DNA from: Planctomycetota bacterium
Lineage (GTDB): Bacteria; Planctomycetota; MHYJ01; WSZJ01; JACPWG01
Assembly (NCBI GenBank): GCA_016197205.1
Contig: JACPWG010000060.1
Span: 1 to 64,000 of the forward strand
Direction of reading: 5' to 3'
Length of the DNA stretch: 64,000 bases
Positions 17,307-26,145 of the stretch are shown in pieces; position 1 is the first letter of the stretch; the number at the start of each line of letters is the position of its first letter. Position numbers and translations under genes: made by a program. The notes below the pieces were generated by a model. It saw only the letters and a list, made by a program, of their open reading frames with translations. It made no database searches and was not told the origin of the DNA.

Positions 17307-17660
17307 GGGGATTTGAGAATGGGGATTTGAGAATTGAGAATTGAGAATGATTGCGACGAGGCTTGCTCGGGATGAACACCACGGAAACCACAGATTACAC
17401 GGATTCTACGGGATTTCACAGATTACGAAGCTGTGAAATCGGGGAGGAAATTCTAGTGCAGCAGCACTCGGGGGGGAGAAGAGTGGGAAATGGGTTTGGG
17501 GTGGCAGGTTTTTTTCAACGCAGAGACGCAGAGGCGCAGAGGATCTTCATTCGATTGAACAGCTTGTGCGGGATTTCAAAGCTCGCGAATCTGTGAAATC
17601 GTCGTAAATCTGTGAAATCTGTGGTTTCGTCGTTCCTGGATTCGCCGCGAGCCACGCGGC
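17307..17660. repeat. Repeat island between lolC and lolD
   Basis: No gene is present. It starts with tandem GAGAATTGAGAATTGAGAAT words (17324-17347), then ACCACAGATTACACGGATTC (from about 17391), a second ACAGATTACGAAGCTGTGAA word, CGCAGAGACGCAGAGGCGCA (17519-17538), and GCTCGCGAATCTGTGAAATC with AAATCTGTGAAATCTGTGG near the lolC stop. These are members of the ACGGAG/CACAGATT word families found elsewhere in the window. Confidence 0.75.
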
Positions 17661-18887
17661 CTACTCGTACCGGAGCGCCTCGATGGGGTCCATGCGGCCG
17701 GCTTTGATCGCGGGCCAGAGGCTCGACAGGATGCACACGGCCAGGGTCGAGGCGAGGATGAGCGCGACGGCCTGGGGGGACAGGTAAGCCGGGATGCGGT
17801 CCAGCATGTAGACGTCGGGCGGAAAGGGATGCCAGCCCGTCCACGCGTGGATCCGATCGGCGATCGGGTTCAGGTTCCGCACGAGCAGGACGCCGAGGAT
17901 GCACCCCACGGAGCAGCTCACCACGCCGATGAGCACGCCCTCCCAGAGAAAGATGGAGCAGATCCCGTAGGCCGACGCGCCCAGCGATTTCAGGATGCCG
18001 ATCTCCCGCGTCTTCTCCACGACGAGCATCGTGAGGACCGAGAGGATGCCCATCCCCGCGACGACCACGATAAAAAAAAGAAAGATCGCATTCAGGCTCC
18101 GTTCCATCGCGACCGCCCGCAGCAGGTTCCTCTTTTCCTCCTCCCAGGAGGTGACCTGGAACGAGCCGTACTTGTCGAGCACGCGCGCGAGCGCGGCGCG
18201 TACCTCTTCGACCTGGGCGGCGTCTTCGTAGTCCTCCACGGCCACGCAAAGGGTCGTGACTTGGCCGCGGGCGCTCAGGAACTCCTGCACGGCTTCGAGC
18301 GGCGCGTACGCGACCGTGCTGTCCACCTCGTTGTACCCGACCCGAAACTTCCCGACCACGGTGAATTCCTTCTTCACCGGGACGAGGACGCCGAACGAAA
18401 ACGGCGCGGAGAGAAGGGTGACGCGGTCGCCGGGGGACGAGTAGGGGGCGAGGAATTGGCCCAGGAAGAGCCCCGGGTGCTCGGTCGCCTCGCCGTCCAC
18501 GTTCCAGTTGGGGTGTTCGTCACCGAGATACTTGCGGAGGGACGAGACCTGGAGTTCCTCCTCCAGGTTGATGCCGACGAGCTGGACGGGGGCCATGGCC
18601 GGGGCGAGGAGGGCGAGCCACTCGAGGTGGGGCGCGGCCGCGGCCACGTGCGGGAGCGCACGGATCTCTTCGAGCATCCGCCCGTAGTTTTTGAAAAGGA
18701 CGCCCGGCCGTCGCACGATGAGGTGGGAGGTCGTCCCGCGGATCTTCGACTGCAGCTCGCGCGCGAAGCCCGAGAAGATCGCGGTGACGGCGATGAGGGC
18801 GATGACCCCGACGGCCGCGCACGCCATCGGCAGCAGGGAGATGAGGCGGGACCGGAGGAAGCGCGTGGCGAGGAAAATCTTGTACAC
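17661..18887 (-). CDS. lolC: LolC/LolE-like lipoprotein-release permease
   Basis: A 408-residue FtsX/MacB-type permease. It has one membrane segment near the N-terminus (FLRSRLISLLPMACAAVGVIALI), a large periplasmic domain of about 220 residues, and three more segments near 265-295, 320-345 and 365-395. The C-terminal motif ending IKAGRMDPIEALRYE is highly typical of this permease family. It works with the LolD ATPase to release lipoproteins from the inner membrane. The start is a GTG (VYKIFLATRFLRSRL) with GGAGG a few bases upstream; the longer frame to 18941 adds an unrelated Pro/Arg stretch. It lies 28 bp after lysS and may be expressed from the lysS promoter. Confidence 0.85.
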   Translation of the reverse strand: MYKIFLATRFLRSRLISLLPMACAAVGVIALIAVTAIFSGFARELQSKIRGTTSHLIVRRPGVLFKNYGRMLEEIRALPHVAAAAPHLEWLALLAPAMAPVQLVGINLEEELQVSSLRKYLGDEHPNWNVDGEATEHPGLFLGQFLAPYSSPGDRVTLLSAPFSFGVLVPVKKEFTVVGKFRVGYNEVDSTVAYAPLEAVQEFLSARGQVTTLCVAVEDYEDAAQVEEVRAALARVLDKYGSFQVTSWEEEKRNLLRAVAMERSLNAIFLFFIVVVAGMGILSVLTMLVVEKTREIGILKSLGASAYGICSIFLWEGVLIGVVSCSVGCILGVLLVRNLNPIADRIHAWTGWHPFPPDVYMLDRIPAYLSPQAVALILASTLAVCILSSLWPAIKAGRMDPIEALRYE

Positions 18888-18915
18888 GGGGGCCTCCGGC
18901 GGCGGACTCCTTGCG

Positions 18916-20448
18916 CTACGGCGCGCTCGTGGGCGCGGCATCCCCGGGAGCCGGCTTGGCGGCGCCCGCGGCCGCGGCTTCGGGTGCGGCCTCGGCCGCC
19001 GGGAGGTCCCGGTGCTCGCGGAGCAGCGGGAAGAGCACCACGTCGCGGATCGAGTGCGAGTTCGTGAGGAGCATGACCAGCCGGTCGATGCCGATCCCGA
19101 GCCCGCCCGCGGGCGGCATGCCGTGCTCGAGCGCGAGCAGGAAGTCCTCGTCGAGCCGCGCCATGCCTTCGTCCTTGTTGGCGAGCTGTCGCAGGAACCG
19201 CTCCCGCTGGTCCAGCGGGTCGTTCAGCTCGGTGAAGGCGTTCGCCAGCTCCATGTGGGCGATGAAGAGCTCGAAGCGCTCGCAGACCTTCGGGTCTTCC
19301 CGCTTGGCCTTGGTGAGCGGGCAGATCGGGGTCGGGTATTCGGTGATGAAGACCGGTCCGGCGAGCGTGGGCTCGACGTGCCGTTCGAAGAGGTCGCCGG
19401 CCACGGCCTCGATAGGACGGGTGCCGGTCGGGATGTGGTCGGCGGCGGCGCGTTCGAGAACGCGTGCGCGGTCGTCCCACTCGAAGCCGACGTGTTGCCG
19501 GAAGAGCTCGAGGTACTTGCGCCGTGGCCAGGGGGGCGTGAGGTCGAGCGTCATCTCGCCGTAGGGGAGCCGCAGGTCGGCCTGGACGTCGCGCGCGAGG
19601 TGGACGAAGAGCCCCTCGGTGAGGTCCATCATGTCGTTGTAGTCGCCGTAGGCCTGGTAGACTTCCATCATCGTGAACTCGGGGTTGTGGCGCGTGTCGA
19701 TCCCCTCGTTCCGGAAGTTGCGGTTGATTTCGTAGACCCGCTCGAAGCCGCCGACGAGGAGGCGCTTGAGGTACAGCTCCGGCGCGATGCGGAGGTAGAG
19801 CTCCATGTCGAGGGTGTTGTGGTGGGTAATGAAGGGGCGCGCCGCGGCGCCGCCGGGGATGGGGTGCATCATGGGCGTCTCGACCTCGAGGAACGCGCGT
19901 TCGTCGAGGTAGCGGCGGATCTGCGAGAGGATCCGGATGCGCCGGCGGAACGTGTCCTGGACCTCGGGATTCGCGATCATGTCCAGGTACCGATGGCGGT
20001 AGCGCAGCTCCACGTCGCGGAGGCCGTGGTACTTTTCGGGGAGCGGCAGGATCGACTTGCAGAGGAGCGTGAGCTGCTTCACGCCGATGGAGAGCTCCCC
20101 GGTGCGGGTTTTGAAGAGTTCGCCGCTGACGCCGACGAGGTCGCCGAGGTCGAGGCACTTGTAGAGGTTCCAGAGGGCGTCCCCCATCTGGTTCTGCTTG
20201 AAGTAGAGCTGGACCTTGCCGGAGGAGTCCCGGAGGTCGGCGAAGGCGGCCTTCCCCATGTCGCGGATGGTGCGGATGCGGCCGGCGGCGGTGACCGTGG
20301 GCGCGGGCGCTTCCTGCGTGGGATTGTAGCCGGCGAGAAGCTCGGCGATCGGACGGGCGCCGACGAACTTCCCCCCGAAGGGGTCGAGGCCGAGGGCGCG
20401 GAGCTTGTCGAGCGTCTTCAGCCGCTCGTCACGTTGCTGGTTGGACAT
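18916..20448 (-). CDS. lysS: Lysyl-tRNA synthetase, class II
   Basis: The 510-residue protein has an N-terminal OB-fold anticodon-binding domain (about 50-160; GRIRTIRDMGKAAFADLRD). The class II catalytic core carries motif 1 (FLEVETPMMHPIPGGAAARPF), motif 2 (FRNEGIDTRHNPEFTMMEVYQAYGDY) and motif 3 (GLGIGIDRLVMLLTNSHSIRDVVLFPLLR), all characteristic of LysS. It charges tRNA-Lys; a tRNA-Lys gene is at 26146. The start ATG (MSNQQRDERL) has AAGGAG a few bases upstream. An Ala/Pro-rich tail of about 30 residues follows the catalytic core. It is divergent from rnpA and followed by lolC. Confidence 0.95.
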   Translation of the reverse strand: MSNQQRDERLKTLDKLRALGLDPFGGKFVGARPIAELLAGYNPTQEAPAPTVTAAGRIRTIRDMGKAAFADLRDSSGKVQLYFKQNQMGDALWNLYKCLDLGDLVGVSGELFKTRTGELSIGVKQLTLLCKSILPLPEKYHGLRDVELRYRHRYLDMIANPEVQDTFRRRIRILSQIRRYLDERAFLEVETPMMHPIPGGAAARPFITHHNTLDMELYLRIAPELYLKRLLVGGFERVYEINRNFRNEGIDTRHNPEFTMMEVYQAYGDYNDMMDLTEGLFVHLARDVQADLRLPYGEMTLDLTPPWPRRKYLELFRQHVGFEWDDRARVLERAAADHIPTGTRPIEAVAGDLFERHVEPTLAGPVFITEYPTPICPLTKAKREDPKVCERFELFIAHMELANAFTELNDPLDQRERFLRQLANKDEGMARLDEDFLLALEHGMPPAGGLGIGIDRLVMLLTNSHSIRDVVLFPLLREHRDLPAAEAAPEAAAAGAAKPAPGDAAPTSAP

Positions 20449-20485
20449 GGTCGGCTCCTTGACGGAACGGAATTGGCGGGGCGAG

Positions 20486-20514
20486 ATGATAACACGAGGC
20501 CGGGCCCCGCGCAA
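20486..20514 (-). promoter_or_regulatory. Predicted sigma70-type promoter of lysS
   Basis: On the minus strand, TTGCGC (20514-20509) and TATCAT (20491-20486) are separated by 17 bases, about 40 bases before the lysS start codon. Confidence 0.5.
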
Positions 20515-20526
20515 CTTCCATCCAGC

Positions 20527-20555
20527 TTGCCGCCGAGCCCCGATCGTGGTTAAAT
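20527..20555 (+). promoter_or_regulatory. Predicted sigma70-type promoter of rnpA-yidD
   Basis: TTGCCG (20527-20532) and TTAAAT (20550-20555) are separated by 17 bases, ending 45 bases before the rnpA start. It lies back to back with the lysS promoter. Confidence 0.45.
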
Positions 20556-20600
20556 CGGGCGGCCGCGACTTCTCGGAACCCCCGCTTCCTGGGTGCTTGC

Positions 20601-20966
20601 ATGAGCCTCTTCGCCTACCCCAAGTCCGCGCGGCTGCTTCGGCGCCGGGAGTTCGACCGCGTCTTCAAGGCGGGCGGCTCCTGGAAGGACGGCGACCTGG
20701 TGGTGTACTGCCTCCAGAACGACCTCCCGCAAGCCCGGCTCGGGATCGTGATCGGACGCAAGGTCAAGCGCGCCGTCGATCGCAACCGGATCAAGCGGTG
20801 GATCCGGGAGGCCTTTCGCCTGCATCCCGAGGCCGTCCCGCCCGGGGTCGATCTCGTCGTGCTGCCGCGGAACGCGCCCTCGCTCACTTGGGCACGCGCG
20901 GAGCGAAGCCTCCTCAAGCTGCTCGGCGCGCGCGCCCGGGACCTCGCCCGGAGGGGTACCCCGTGA
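20601..20966 (+). CDS. rnpA: Ribonuclease P protein component
   Basis: A 121-residue basic protein. The family signature is KVKRAVDRNRIKRWIREAFR (residues about 54-73), preceded by LLRRREFDRVFKAG and RLGIVIGRK. It is the protein cofactor that helps the RNase P RNA bind and cut the 5' leaders of precursor tRNAs. Length is normal. In many bacteria rpmH lies just upstream, but the short gap to lysS cannot hold it, so rpmH is elsewhere. It overlaps yidD by 4 bp (GTGA). Confidence 0.93.
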   Translation: MSLFAYPKSARLLRRREFDRVFKAGGSWKDGDLVVYCLQNDLPQARLGIVIGRKVKRAVDRNRIKRWIREAFRLHPEAVPPGVDLVVLPRNAPSLTWARAERSLLKLLGARARDLARRGTP

Positions 20967-21208
20967 GAACTCTCCTCCGCCTTGCCGGCCGGTGTGCGAC
21001 GCTGGTGCTGCTCGGGCTCATCCGGGCCTACCAGCTCACCCTTTCCCGCTGGCTGCCCCCGGTCTGCCGGTTCGAACCGACCTGCAGCCGCTACTTTGCA
21101 GAGGCCCTGCAAAAAAAAGGTTTCTGGAAGGGCTGCTGCCTCGGGACCCGCCGCATCCTCCGCTGCCAACCCTGGGGCGGCAGCGGCCACGACCCCGTGC
21201 CGGACTGA
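20963..21208 (+). CDS. yidD: YidD family membrane protein insertion efficiency factor
   Basis: An 81-residue protein. It has a hydrophobic/amphipathic start (LVLLGLIRAYQLTLSRWLP) and the family's conserved FEPTCSRYFAEALQKKGFWKG and GTRRILRCQPWGGSGHDPVP segments. YidD associates with the inner membrane and assists YidC-dependent insertion. The GTG start overlaps the rnpA stop, the usual rnpA-yidD arrangement. yidC is not present in the window, whereas it often follows. Confidence 0.93.
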   Translation: MRTLLRLAGRCATLVLLGLIRAYQLTLSRWLPPVCRFEPTCSRYFAEALQKKGFWKGCCLGTRRILRCQPWGGSGHDPVPD

Positions 21209-21219
21209 GGGGCGGGGCG

Positions 21220-21549
21220 AGGGTGGGAAATGGAGGTGGGGTGTCAGCCCTCTTTTACACAGAGACGCGGAGACGCAGAGGCCAGTTCTTCGATTGAACA
21301 CCATCCAACCGATTCGCCAGATTTCGTATCTGTGCAATCTGTGACACAAGCTCGCAAAAGCTTGTTTTTTGGGCAACGAATTCTCCGCAGAAAATTCGCG
21401 AAATCGGCGAAATGCGCGGTTCGTCTTTCGGTGTTTTCGGCGTCTTCGGTGGCTCGTCCCTTCGGTTGCGGCCGGCGGCTGCTCTGAAATCTGTGGTTTC
21501 GTAGTGCTTGGGTTGCTACGCCGCCGCGTTGGGATTTGGGACTTGGGAT
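21220..21549. repeat. Repeat island between yidD and the GDYXXLXY gene
   Basis: No gene is present. Words seen are ACACAGAGACGCGGAGACGC (from about 21256), TTCGTATCTGTGCAATCTGTG, GCGTCTTCGGTGGCT (21439-21453, identical to 62937-62951), GAAATCTGTGGTTTCG, and TTGGGATTTGGGACTTGGGA ending at the next gene's stop codon. They belong to the same families as the other islands. Confidence 0.75.
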
Positions 21550-22083
21550 TTATTTACCCCACGTCCGCCCGTCTACCAGCAACCGGCACACTTGCCCGTC
21601 CCCCGCTGCCGTGATCGACACCTCCACCGTGACCCGGCGCTCCCGAGCCGCGACCTCGATTTCCCGGCCCCGCCGCTCCGGCACGAAGTACTGCTCGATG
21701 CCGTACTCCACGCCGACCCGCTCGTCCGTCACCGTCGTCACCCGTCCGCGCAGGAAGAGCGTCCCCCGGGCGGGCGGCGAAAGGGACGCGCCCGCCGCCT
21801 TCACCTTCGTCCGGTCCCCCGCCTCCCGCTCCAGCGTGACGAAGAGCGTCTGGCCGGCGTCGACCGGCGCCCCCGTCAGCCCGGCCGGCCCGCGCTCCAG
21901 GCGCGAGAGGTTGTAGCCGAGGACGACGTAGTCCCCCCGGAAAAAGTCCCGCGGATCGACCGGCACGACCTCCAGCACCACCTTCTCCCCGGTGACCCGC
22001 TCGTACTGCTTCACGATTCCCATCGACGCGAGGAATCCGAGCTGCAGCGCCACGACGGCGTAGAAACCGACCCGCGTGTTCAT
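21550..22083 (-). CDS. GDYXXLXY domain protein
   Basis: A 177-residue protein with one N-terminal membrane segment (FYAVVALQLGFLASMGIV) followed by an outside domain. It contains the naming motif GDYVVLGY (residues about 49-56) in VDPRDFFRGDYVVLGYNLSR and a later ERVGVEYGIEQYFVPERRG segment. The family is of unknown function and is commonly encoded next to a DUF2157 membrane protein, as here. Its ATG overlaps the DUF2157 gene's stop by 4 bp. The C-terminus (VDGRTWGK) ends just where the repeat island begins. Confidence 0.85.
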   Translation of the reverse strand: MNTRVGFYAVVALQLGFLASMGIVKQYERVTGEKVVLEVVPVDPRDFFRGDYVVLGYNLSRLERGPAGLTGAPVDAGQTLFVTLEREAGDRTKVKAAGASLSPPARGTLFLRGRVTTVTDERVGVEYGIEQYFVPERRGREIEVAARERRVTVEVSITAAGDGQVCRLLVDGRTWGK

Positions 22084-23510
22084 GCCCCCTCCTTGCGGAT
22101 CGCGGTGACGAGCCTCCGGCGCTGCCGCTCGAAGAGGAAGCCGCCGGCCAGGAGCAGCCCTCCTCCGCAAATGAAGGCGAGCCCCATCGGGAGCATGCCG
22201 GCCAGCGTGTCCAGGTAGCGCGTGAAGAGTGCGATCGAAAACGCGCTCAAGCCGAGGTAGACAGGCGAGTACTCGCGGCGAAGCGAGCCCACCACCGTCA
22301 GGCCGAGGCTCCCGCCGAAGAGGACGAGGTTCCACAGGATCGCCTGGAGGAGCGACGCGTCCCGGTCGGCCCCCGGGAAGGCGAAGAGGAGTGCGGTGAG
22401 GGCGAGGACCACCGCGACCGCCACGCGTTCGTACGCGGCGGCGCGTCCCCCGGACACGCCCGTCCAGCGCGGGAGCGCGGCGCCGGCGGCCGCCGCGGCG
22501 ACGGCGAAGGCGACCAGCACCATGAGCACGGCGAGGTAGGCGCCGTGCTCGCCGGCACGACCGAGATCGCGTCCGAGCTCGTGCTGCGCGTCGGGGAAGC
22601 TGAAGCCATAGGCGAGCAAGACGATGCCCGCCGACCCGAGCAGGGTGAGGGTCCAGCGGAAGGGCTCGGCCCCCGCGAAGGAGGCCAGGGTCGTCCCGAG
22701 CGCGAGGACGGCGACGGCGTAGAGGAGGAACAGCGGGAAGACGAGCCCCCAGTCGTGGCTGACGAGCCACGCGTCCGCGCCGAAACCCAGCCAGAAGGCG
22801 AGCCCCGCGACGACGCAGGCGAGGGCGAACGAGGACCGCTGCCGCCACGCGAGCGGCGCGAGGAGGAGGAGGGCGACGCCGAGGTACGCGGGGTTCGAGT
22901 GCTGGGAGACCGCGGTTTCCGTCCCGGTCCAAAGGGTGAAAAGCACGGTGGTGAGCACGAGGAGCGGCGTGGAGCGCAGCAGGAAGGGCACGGGGAGCAC
23001 GCCGGCCGCCCATGCGAGGACGCCGTTCGGGTAATGGGAAGCGAGGTTGAAGATTTGCGCGATCAGCCAGATCCCGGCGCCGTACAGCATGGCCCCGAGC
23101 AGCACGAGGGCTTCGCCGGTGCGCGGGTGCGTCTTACGGTGGTAGCCGAGCTGGTAGCCGAAGTGGTAGGCGGCGCCGGTGAAAACGAGGACGAGGCCGA
23201 CGCGGAACGGCTTGGGGATCTCTTCCCAGTTGGCGGCGAGGAAGAGGAGGACGCCCGTCCCGACCAGCAGGCCGCCGAGCAGCGAGAAGATCACGATGAG
23301 GAGGCGGGGCGCGCCGCGCCGGTCGGCCGCGGCCTCCGAGAGGTCGTACTGCCCCCAAATCGCCTTCTCCTGGTCGGCGCTGACGATCCCGGCCATGCGC
23401 CAGGCCGCGAGTTCGCCTGCGAGCCAGGCGGCGAACTGCGCGGAGGGGGCGGGCCGGCGGCCGCCGGGCGCCGGGGGCGTCGTGGGGCCGGGCTCCGGGG
23501 TGGTTGTCAC
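22080..23510 (-). CDS. DUF2157 polytopic membrane protein
   Basis: A 476-residue protein. It has a Pro-rich start, a soluble helical region (FAAWLAGELAAWRMAGIVSADQ...) matching the DUF2157 N-terminal segment, then about a dozen hydrophobic helices from residue 75 to near the C-terminus. FLAANWEEIPKPFRVG and WLIAQIFNLASHYPNG are typical of the family. Function is not established; the constant pairing with GDYXXLXY proteins suggests a joint membrane complex. The chosen GTG start (VTTTPEPGPTT) has only a weak purine-rich upstream stretch. The longer frame to 24095 is not supported because it runs across the divergent promoter region. Confidence 0.8.
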   Translation of the reverse strand: MTTTPEPGPTTPPAPGGRRPAPSAQFAAWLAGELAAWRMAGIVSADQEKAIWGQYDLSEAAADRRGAPRLLIVIFSLLGGLLVGTGVLLFLAANWEEIPKPFRVGLVLVFTGAAYHFGYQLGYHRKTHPRTGEALVLLGAMLYGAGIWLIAQIFNLASHYPNGVLAWAAGVLPVPFLLRSTPLLVLTTVLFTLWTGTETAVSQHSNPAYLGVALLLLAPLAWRQRSSFALACVVAGLAFWLGFGADAWLVSHDWGLVFPLFLLYAVAVLALGTTLASFAGAEPFRWTLTLLGSAGIVLLAYGFSFPDAQHELGRDLGRAGEHGAYLAVLMVLVAFAVAAAAAGAALPRWTGVSGGRAAAYERVAVAVVLALTALLFAFPGADRDASLLQAILWNLVLFGGSLGLTVVGSLRREYSPVYLGLSAFSIALFTRYLDTLAGMLPMGLAFICGGGLLLAGGFLFERQRRRLVTAIRKEGA

Positions 23511-24021
23511 TCGCGTATTCCCACCGGGCCGGTCGAAAGGTCGTGCTCGTGCGCGAAGGATCGGTTCCGATCGGACGCTGACACCCCGAGAGTATCGGCT
23601 GCGAGCCCTCCCCCTGTCAACGTAAACCCGCGTGCCGTTGGGGCTGCGTGTGGCTGCGTTCCTCTGCACGCTCGCCGACGCGGTGCGCGCCGCCGTGGAG
23701 GCACGGCGCCGCCGTGCCCGCGAAGCGCCCGCGAAAAAATAACTGCGCAGATTCGGACCTCGAGGCTCCTGGGGGCGCGGCCCTCTGGCCCGCGCCCCCA
23801 GGCATCGGTCGATCCACGAAAATGCAAAGTGATTCTTGCGCGGGCACGAAGTGAGCAGCCGCTTTCGCCCTTGCGCAACGCCCGCGGCAGGTCGAACCAT
23901 GCCCCGAGAGCTCCCCGACATCGCTCGGAAACGAGAGGTCTCTCTTGCGCCCACCTGTCTCCCCGGGTATCCTAGGGGGTTCTCCCGAATCTGATCCCTC
24001 GGTAGCGCACGCGGAGGGGGG
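23511..24021. other. Divergent intergenic region with a strong GC hairpin
   Basis: No gene is supported. The left part carries GGAGGCACGGCGCCGCCGTG near 23697. At 23768-23802 CCTGGGGGCGCG pairs with CGCGCCCCCAGG around a short loop; a similar CGCGCCCCCAGG word ends the GC-rich repeat near 37253. The right part contains the GGAGG ribosome-binding site of the histidine kinase gene just before 24022. Confidence 0.5.
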
Positions 24022-25581
24022 ATGTCCCCGGTCCACCTTTCCTTTCTGATCCTCCTTGGCGAGATGTTGGTCGTCGGACTCTCGGTCCTGGCCATCTACG
24101 CGCTCCGGAGGCCCCTCGGCCTCGCCCCTCTCTTCTGCTTCGTGGGCGCGCTCCAGGCCGTGATGTACGCCTACACGGGGAACGGGCAGGTCGACTTCCC
24201 CTTCGGCGTGACCGTGATGCCCGCGTCCTTCGTGCTCTTCTCCGGGCTGCTCTTCAGCATTCTCCTCCTCTACGTCTGCGAGGGGACCCCTGTCGCCCGC
24301 CGGCTCATCCTCTGCATGATCGGCGTGAACGTCTTCTACGTCTGGTACGATCACGTCCACGTGTTTCAGATGTTGGCCCCGTTCACGCATCGTGCGGACG
24401 CCTCGGGCCCGTTGCCGGGCTTCGCCCCCTGGCGCATGGTGCTCTCCAGCGGGGTGGCGATCGTCATCGACTTCTTCCTCCTGGTCGTCGCCTACCAGTT
24501 TCTCGTGAACAACGCGCGGTGGATCCCCGAGTGGCTGCGCCTCTTCCTGGCGTTCCTGCTCACCACGCTCGTGGACGTCCTGCTCTTCAACACCGGCGCC
24601 TTCTACGGTCGACCCGAGTACGTCGAGATTCTCCGCGGCCAGGTCGTTTCGAAACCCGTGGCGGCTGCGGTCTACACGGCGCTCCTGGCCGCCTTCGTGG
24701 CGCGCGAGCGACGCCGGGCGGCGGGCGCGACGCCGAGCCCGGAGCGCGGCGTGCTCGACGTCTTCGGCTACAAGACCCGCTACGAAGAGACCGCCCGCCG
24801 GCTTCGGGCGTCGGAGCAGGCGAAAAAAGAACTCGAGGACATGAATCTGCGGCTCCGCGCCACCGACCGGATGAAGACGCAATTCCTCGCCAACATGAGC
24901 CACGAACTCCGCAGCCCGCTGAACGATATCCTCGGCTTCACCGACGTGCTCCTGCAGGAGCTGCCCGGTCCGCTGCTCGCGGAGCAACGGCAGCAGCTCG
25001 GCATCGTGGCATCCAGTTCCCGGCACCTGCTCGCGCTCATCAACGACCTCCTGGATCTTTCGCGAGTGGAGGCGGGGCGCATGGCCGTCGATCCCGCGCC
25101 GGTGAACCTCTCGACCGTCCTGCGGGAGATGGACGAGCGCTACCGGCCGAGCACGGCGCAGAAGGGGCTCTCCCTCGTGGTCCCGGAGCCCCCGCCGTTC
25201 GCCCTCGTCACGGACGAATTTCGTCTGAAGCAGATCCTGATCAACCTCCTGTCGAACGCGGTGAAGTTCACCGACGAGGGGGAGATCCGCGTCGAGTGCC
25301 GGACCGCGGACGGCCGGCTGGAGCTTGGCGTGGAGGACACGGGGCCGGGCATCCGCGCGGAGGAGCAGCCGTTGCTCTTTCAGGAATTCCGGCAGCTTGA
25401 CGGCTCACACCGGCGGGCGCACGAGGGCACGGGCCTGGGGCTCGCGCTCTCGCGGAAGCTTGCCCGCTTGCTGGGGGGGGACCTGACCGTGGAGAGCGTC
25501 CCCGGTCGCGGGAGCCGCTTCCTCCTTCAACTGCCGCTGTCGTCGGCCCCGGTGCCGGCGAAGGCGAAGGCGGGTGGATGA
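24022..25581 (+). CDS. Membrane sensor histidine kinase
   Basis: 519 residues. The first 230 form about seven hydrophobic helices (LILLGEMLVVGLSVLAIYAL, FVLFSGLLFSILLLYVC and others), an integral membrane sensor module reminiscent of VUT-type domains. A coiled segment leads to a HisKA domain with FLANMSHELRSPLND (phospho-acceptor His294). The HATPase domain follows, with LINLLSNAVKFTDEGEI (N-box), VEDTGPGI (G1) and HEGTGLGLALSRKLARLLGG (G2). It should autophosphorylate and pass phosphate to the response regulator encoded immediately downstream with a 4-bp overlap. The signal is unknown; the membrane-embedded sensor suggests a lipid-phase or small-molecule cue. Confidence 0.88.
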   Translation: MSPVHLSFLILLGEMLVVGLSVLAIYALRRPLGLAPLFCFVGALQAVMYAYTGNGQVDFPFGVTVMPASFVLFSGLLFSILLLYVCEGTPVARRLILCMIGVNVFYVWYDHVHVFQMLAPFTHRADASGPLPGFAPWRMVLSSGVAIVIDFFLLVVAYQFLVNNARWIPEWLRLFLAFLLTTLVDVLLFNTGAFYGRPEYVEILRGQVVSKPVAAAVYTALLAAFVARERRRAAGATPSPERGVLDVFGYKTRYEETARRLRASEQAKKELEDMNLRLRATDRMKTQFLANMSHELRSPLNDILGFTDVLLQELPGPLLAEQRQQLGIVASSSRHLLALINDLLDLSRVEAGRMAVDPAPVNLSTVLREMDERYRPSTAQKGLSLVVPEPPPFALVTDEFRLKQILINLLSNAVKFTDEGEIRVECRTADGRLELGVEDTGPGIRAEEQPLLFQEFRQLDGSHRRAHEGTGLGLALSRKLARLLGGDLTVESVPGRGSRFLLQLPLSSAPVPAKAKAGG

Positions 25582-25955
25582 GCTTGCCACCGAGCGTGCT
25601 CCTCATCGAAGATCGGGAGAGCAACATCTACCTGTGCCGCTACATCCTGGAGCGCTCCGGCTTTCGGGTCCTCGCGGCGCGCACGGGGCGGGAGGGGGTC
25701 GAGCGGGCGCGTGCGGAGCGGCCCGACCTGATCCTCCTCGACCTGCAGATGCCCGAGCAGGACGGCTTCACGACCGCGGCGGATCTCCGGTCTTTTCCGG
25801 AGACGCGCGACACGCCGATCGTGGCCCTCACGGCGTGCGTCCTGCCCGCGGAAAAGGACCAGGCGCTGGCGGCCGGCTGTCGTGGCTTCATCGAGAAGCC
25901 GATCCGCGTGAGCGAATTCGCGCGCGAGGTGTCGAGCTACCTGCCGACGAAGTGA
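25578..25955 (+). CDS. Single-domain response regulator
   Basis: A 125-residue receiver domain with no output domain. The acidic pocket is IEDRESN (E11, D12), the phospho-acceptor is Asp55 in LILLDLQMPEQDG, and the switch residues are Thr in VALTAC and Lys in FIEKPIR. It overlaps the upstream histidine kinase by 4 bp (ATGA), so the two form one coupled pair. Lacking a DNA-binding or enzymatic domain, it probably acts by protein contact or as a phosphorelay intermediate, as the DivK-like receivers do. Confidence 0.92.
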   Translation: MSLPPSVLLIEDRESNIYLCRYILERSGFRVLAARTGREGVERARAERPDLILLDLQMPEQDGFTTAADLRSFPETRDTPIVALTACVLPAEKDQALAAGCRGFIEKPIRVSEFAREVSSYLPTK

Positions 25956-26040
25956 ACTGGGCGGAAAAGCGCGGCTGGCCGCGGGGAGCGCCTCGGCGCG
26001 GGGCTCCCCGGGCGAGGGGGCGCTCTTGCCTGAAAAACGC

Positions 26041-26068
26041 TTGCGCGTCCTCGGTCGGCCGGTATAAT
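26041..26068 (+). promoter_or_regulatory. Predicted promoter of tRNA-Lys
   Basis: TTGCGC (26041-26046) and a perfect TATAAT (26063-26068) are separated by 16 bases, about 78 bases before the mature tRNA. Confidence 0.6.
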
Positions 26069-26145
26069 GTCCGCCCGCCGGGGTTTCCGAGGCGCGCCCC
26101 CCCTGCGGCCCGTCGCGCGGAGGGTGAACGGCGAGAACCCTTCGT

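Noticed and set aside
20449..20600. rpmH upstream of rnpA
   Set aside because: The gap to divergent lysS is about 150 bp, carries two back-to-back promoters and contains no L34-like frame.
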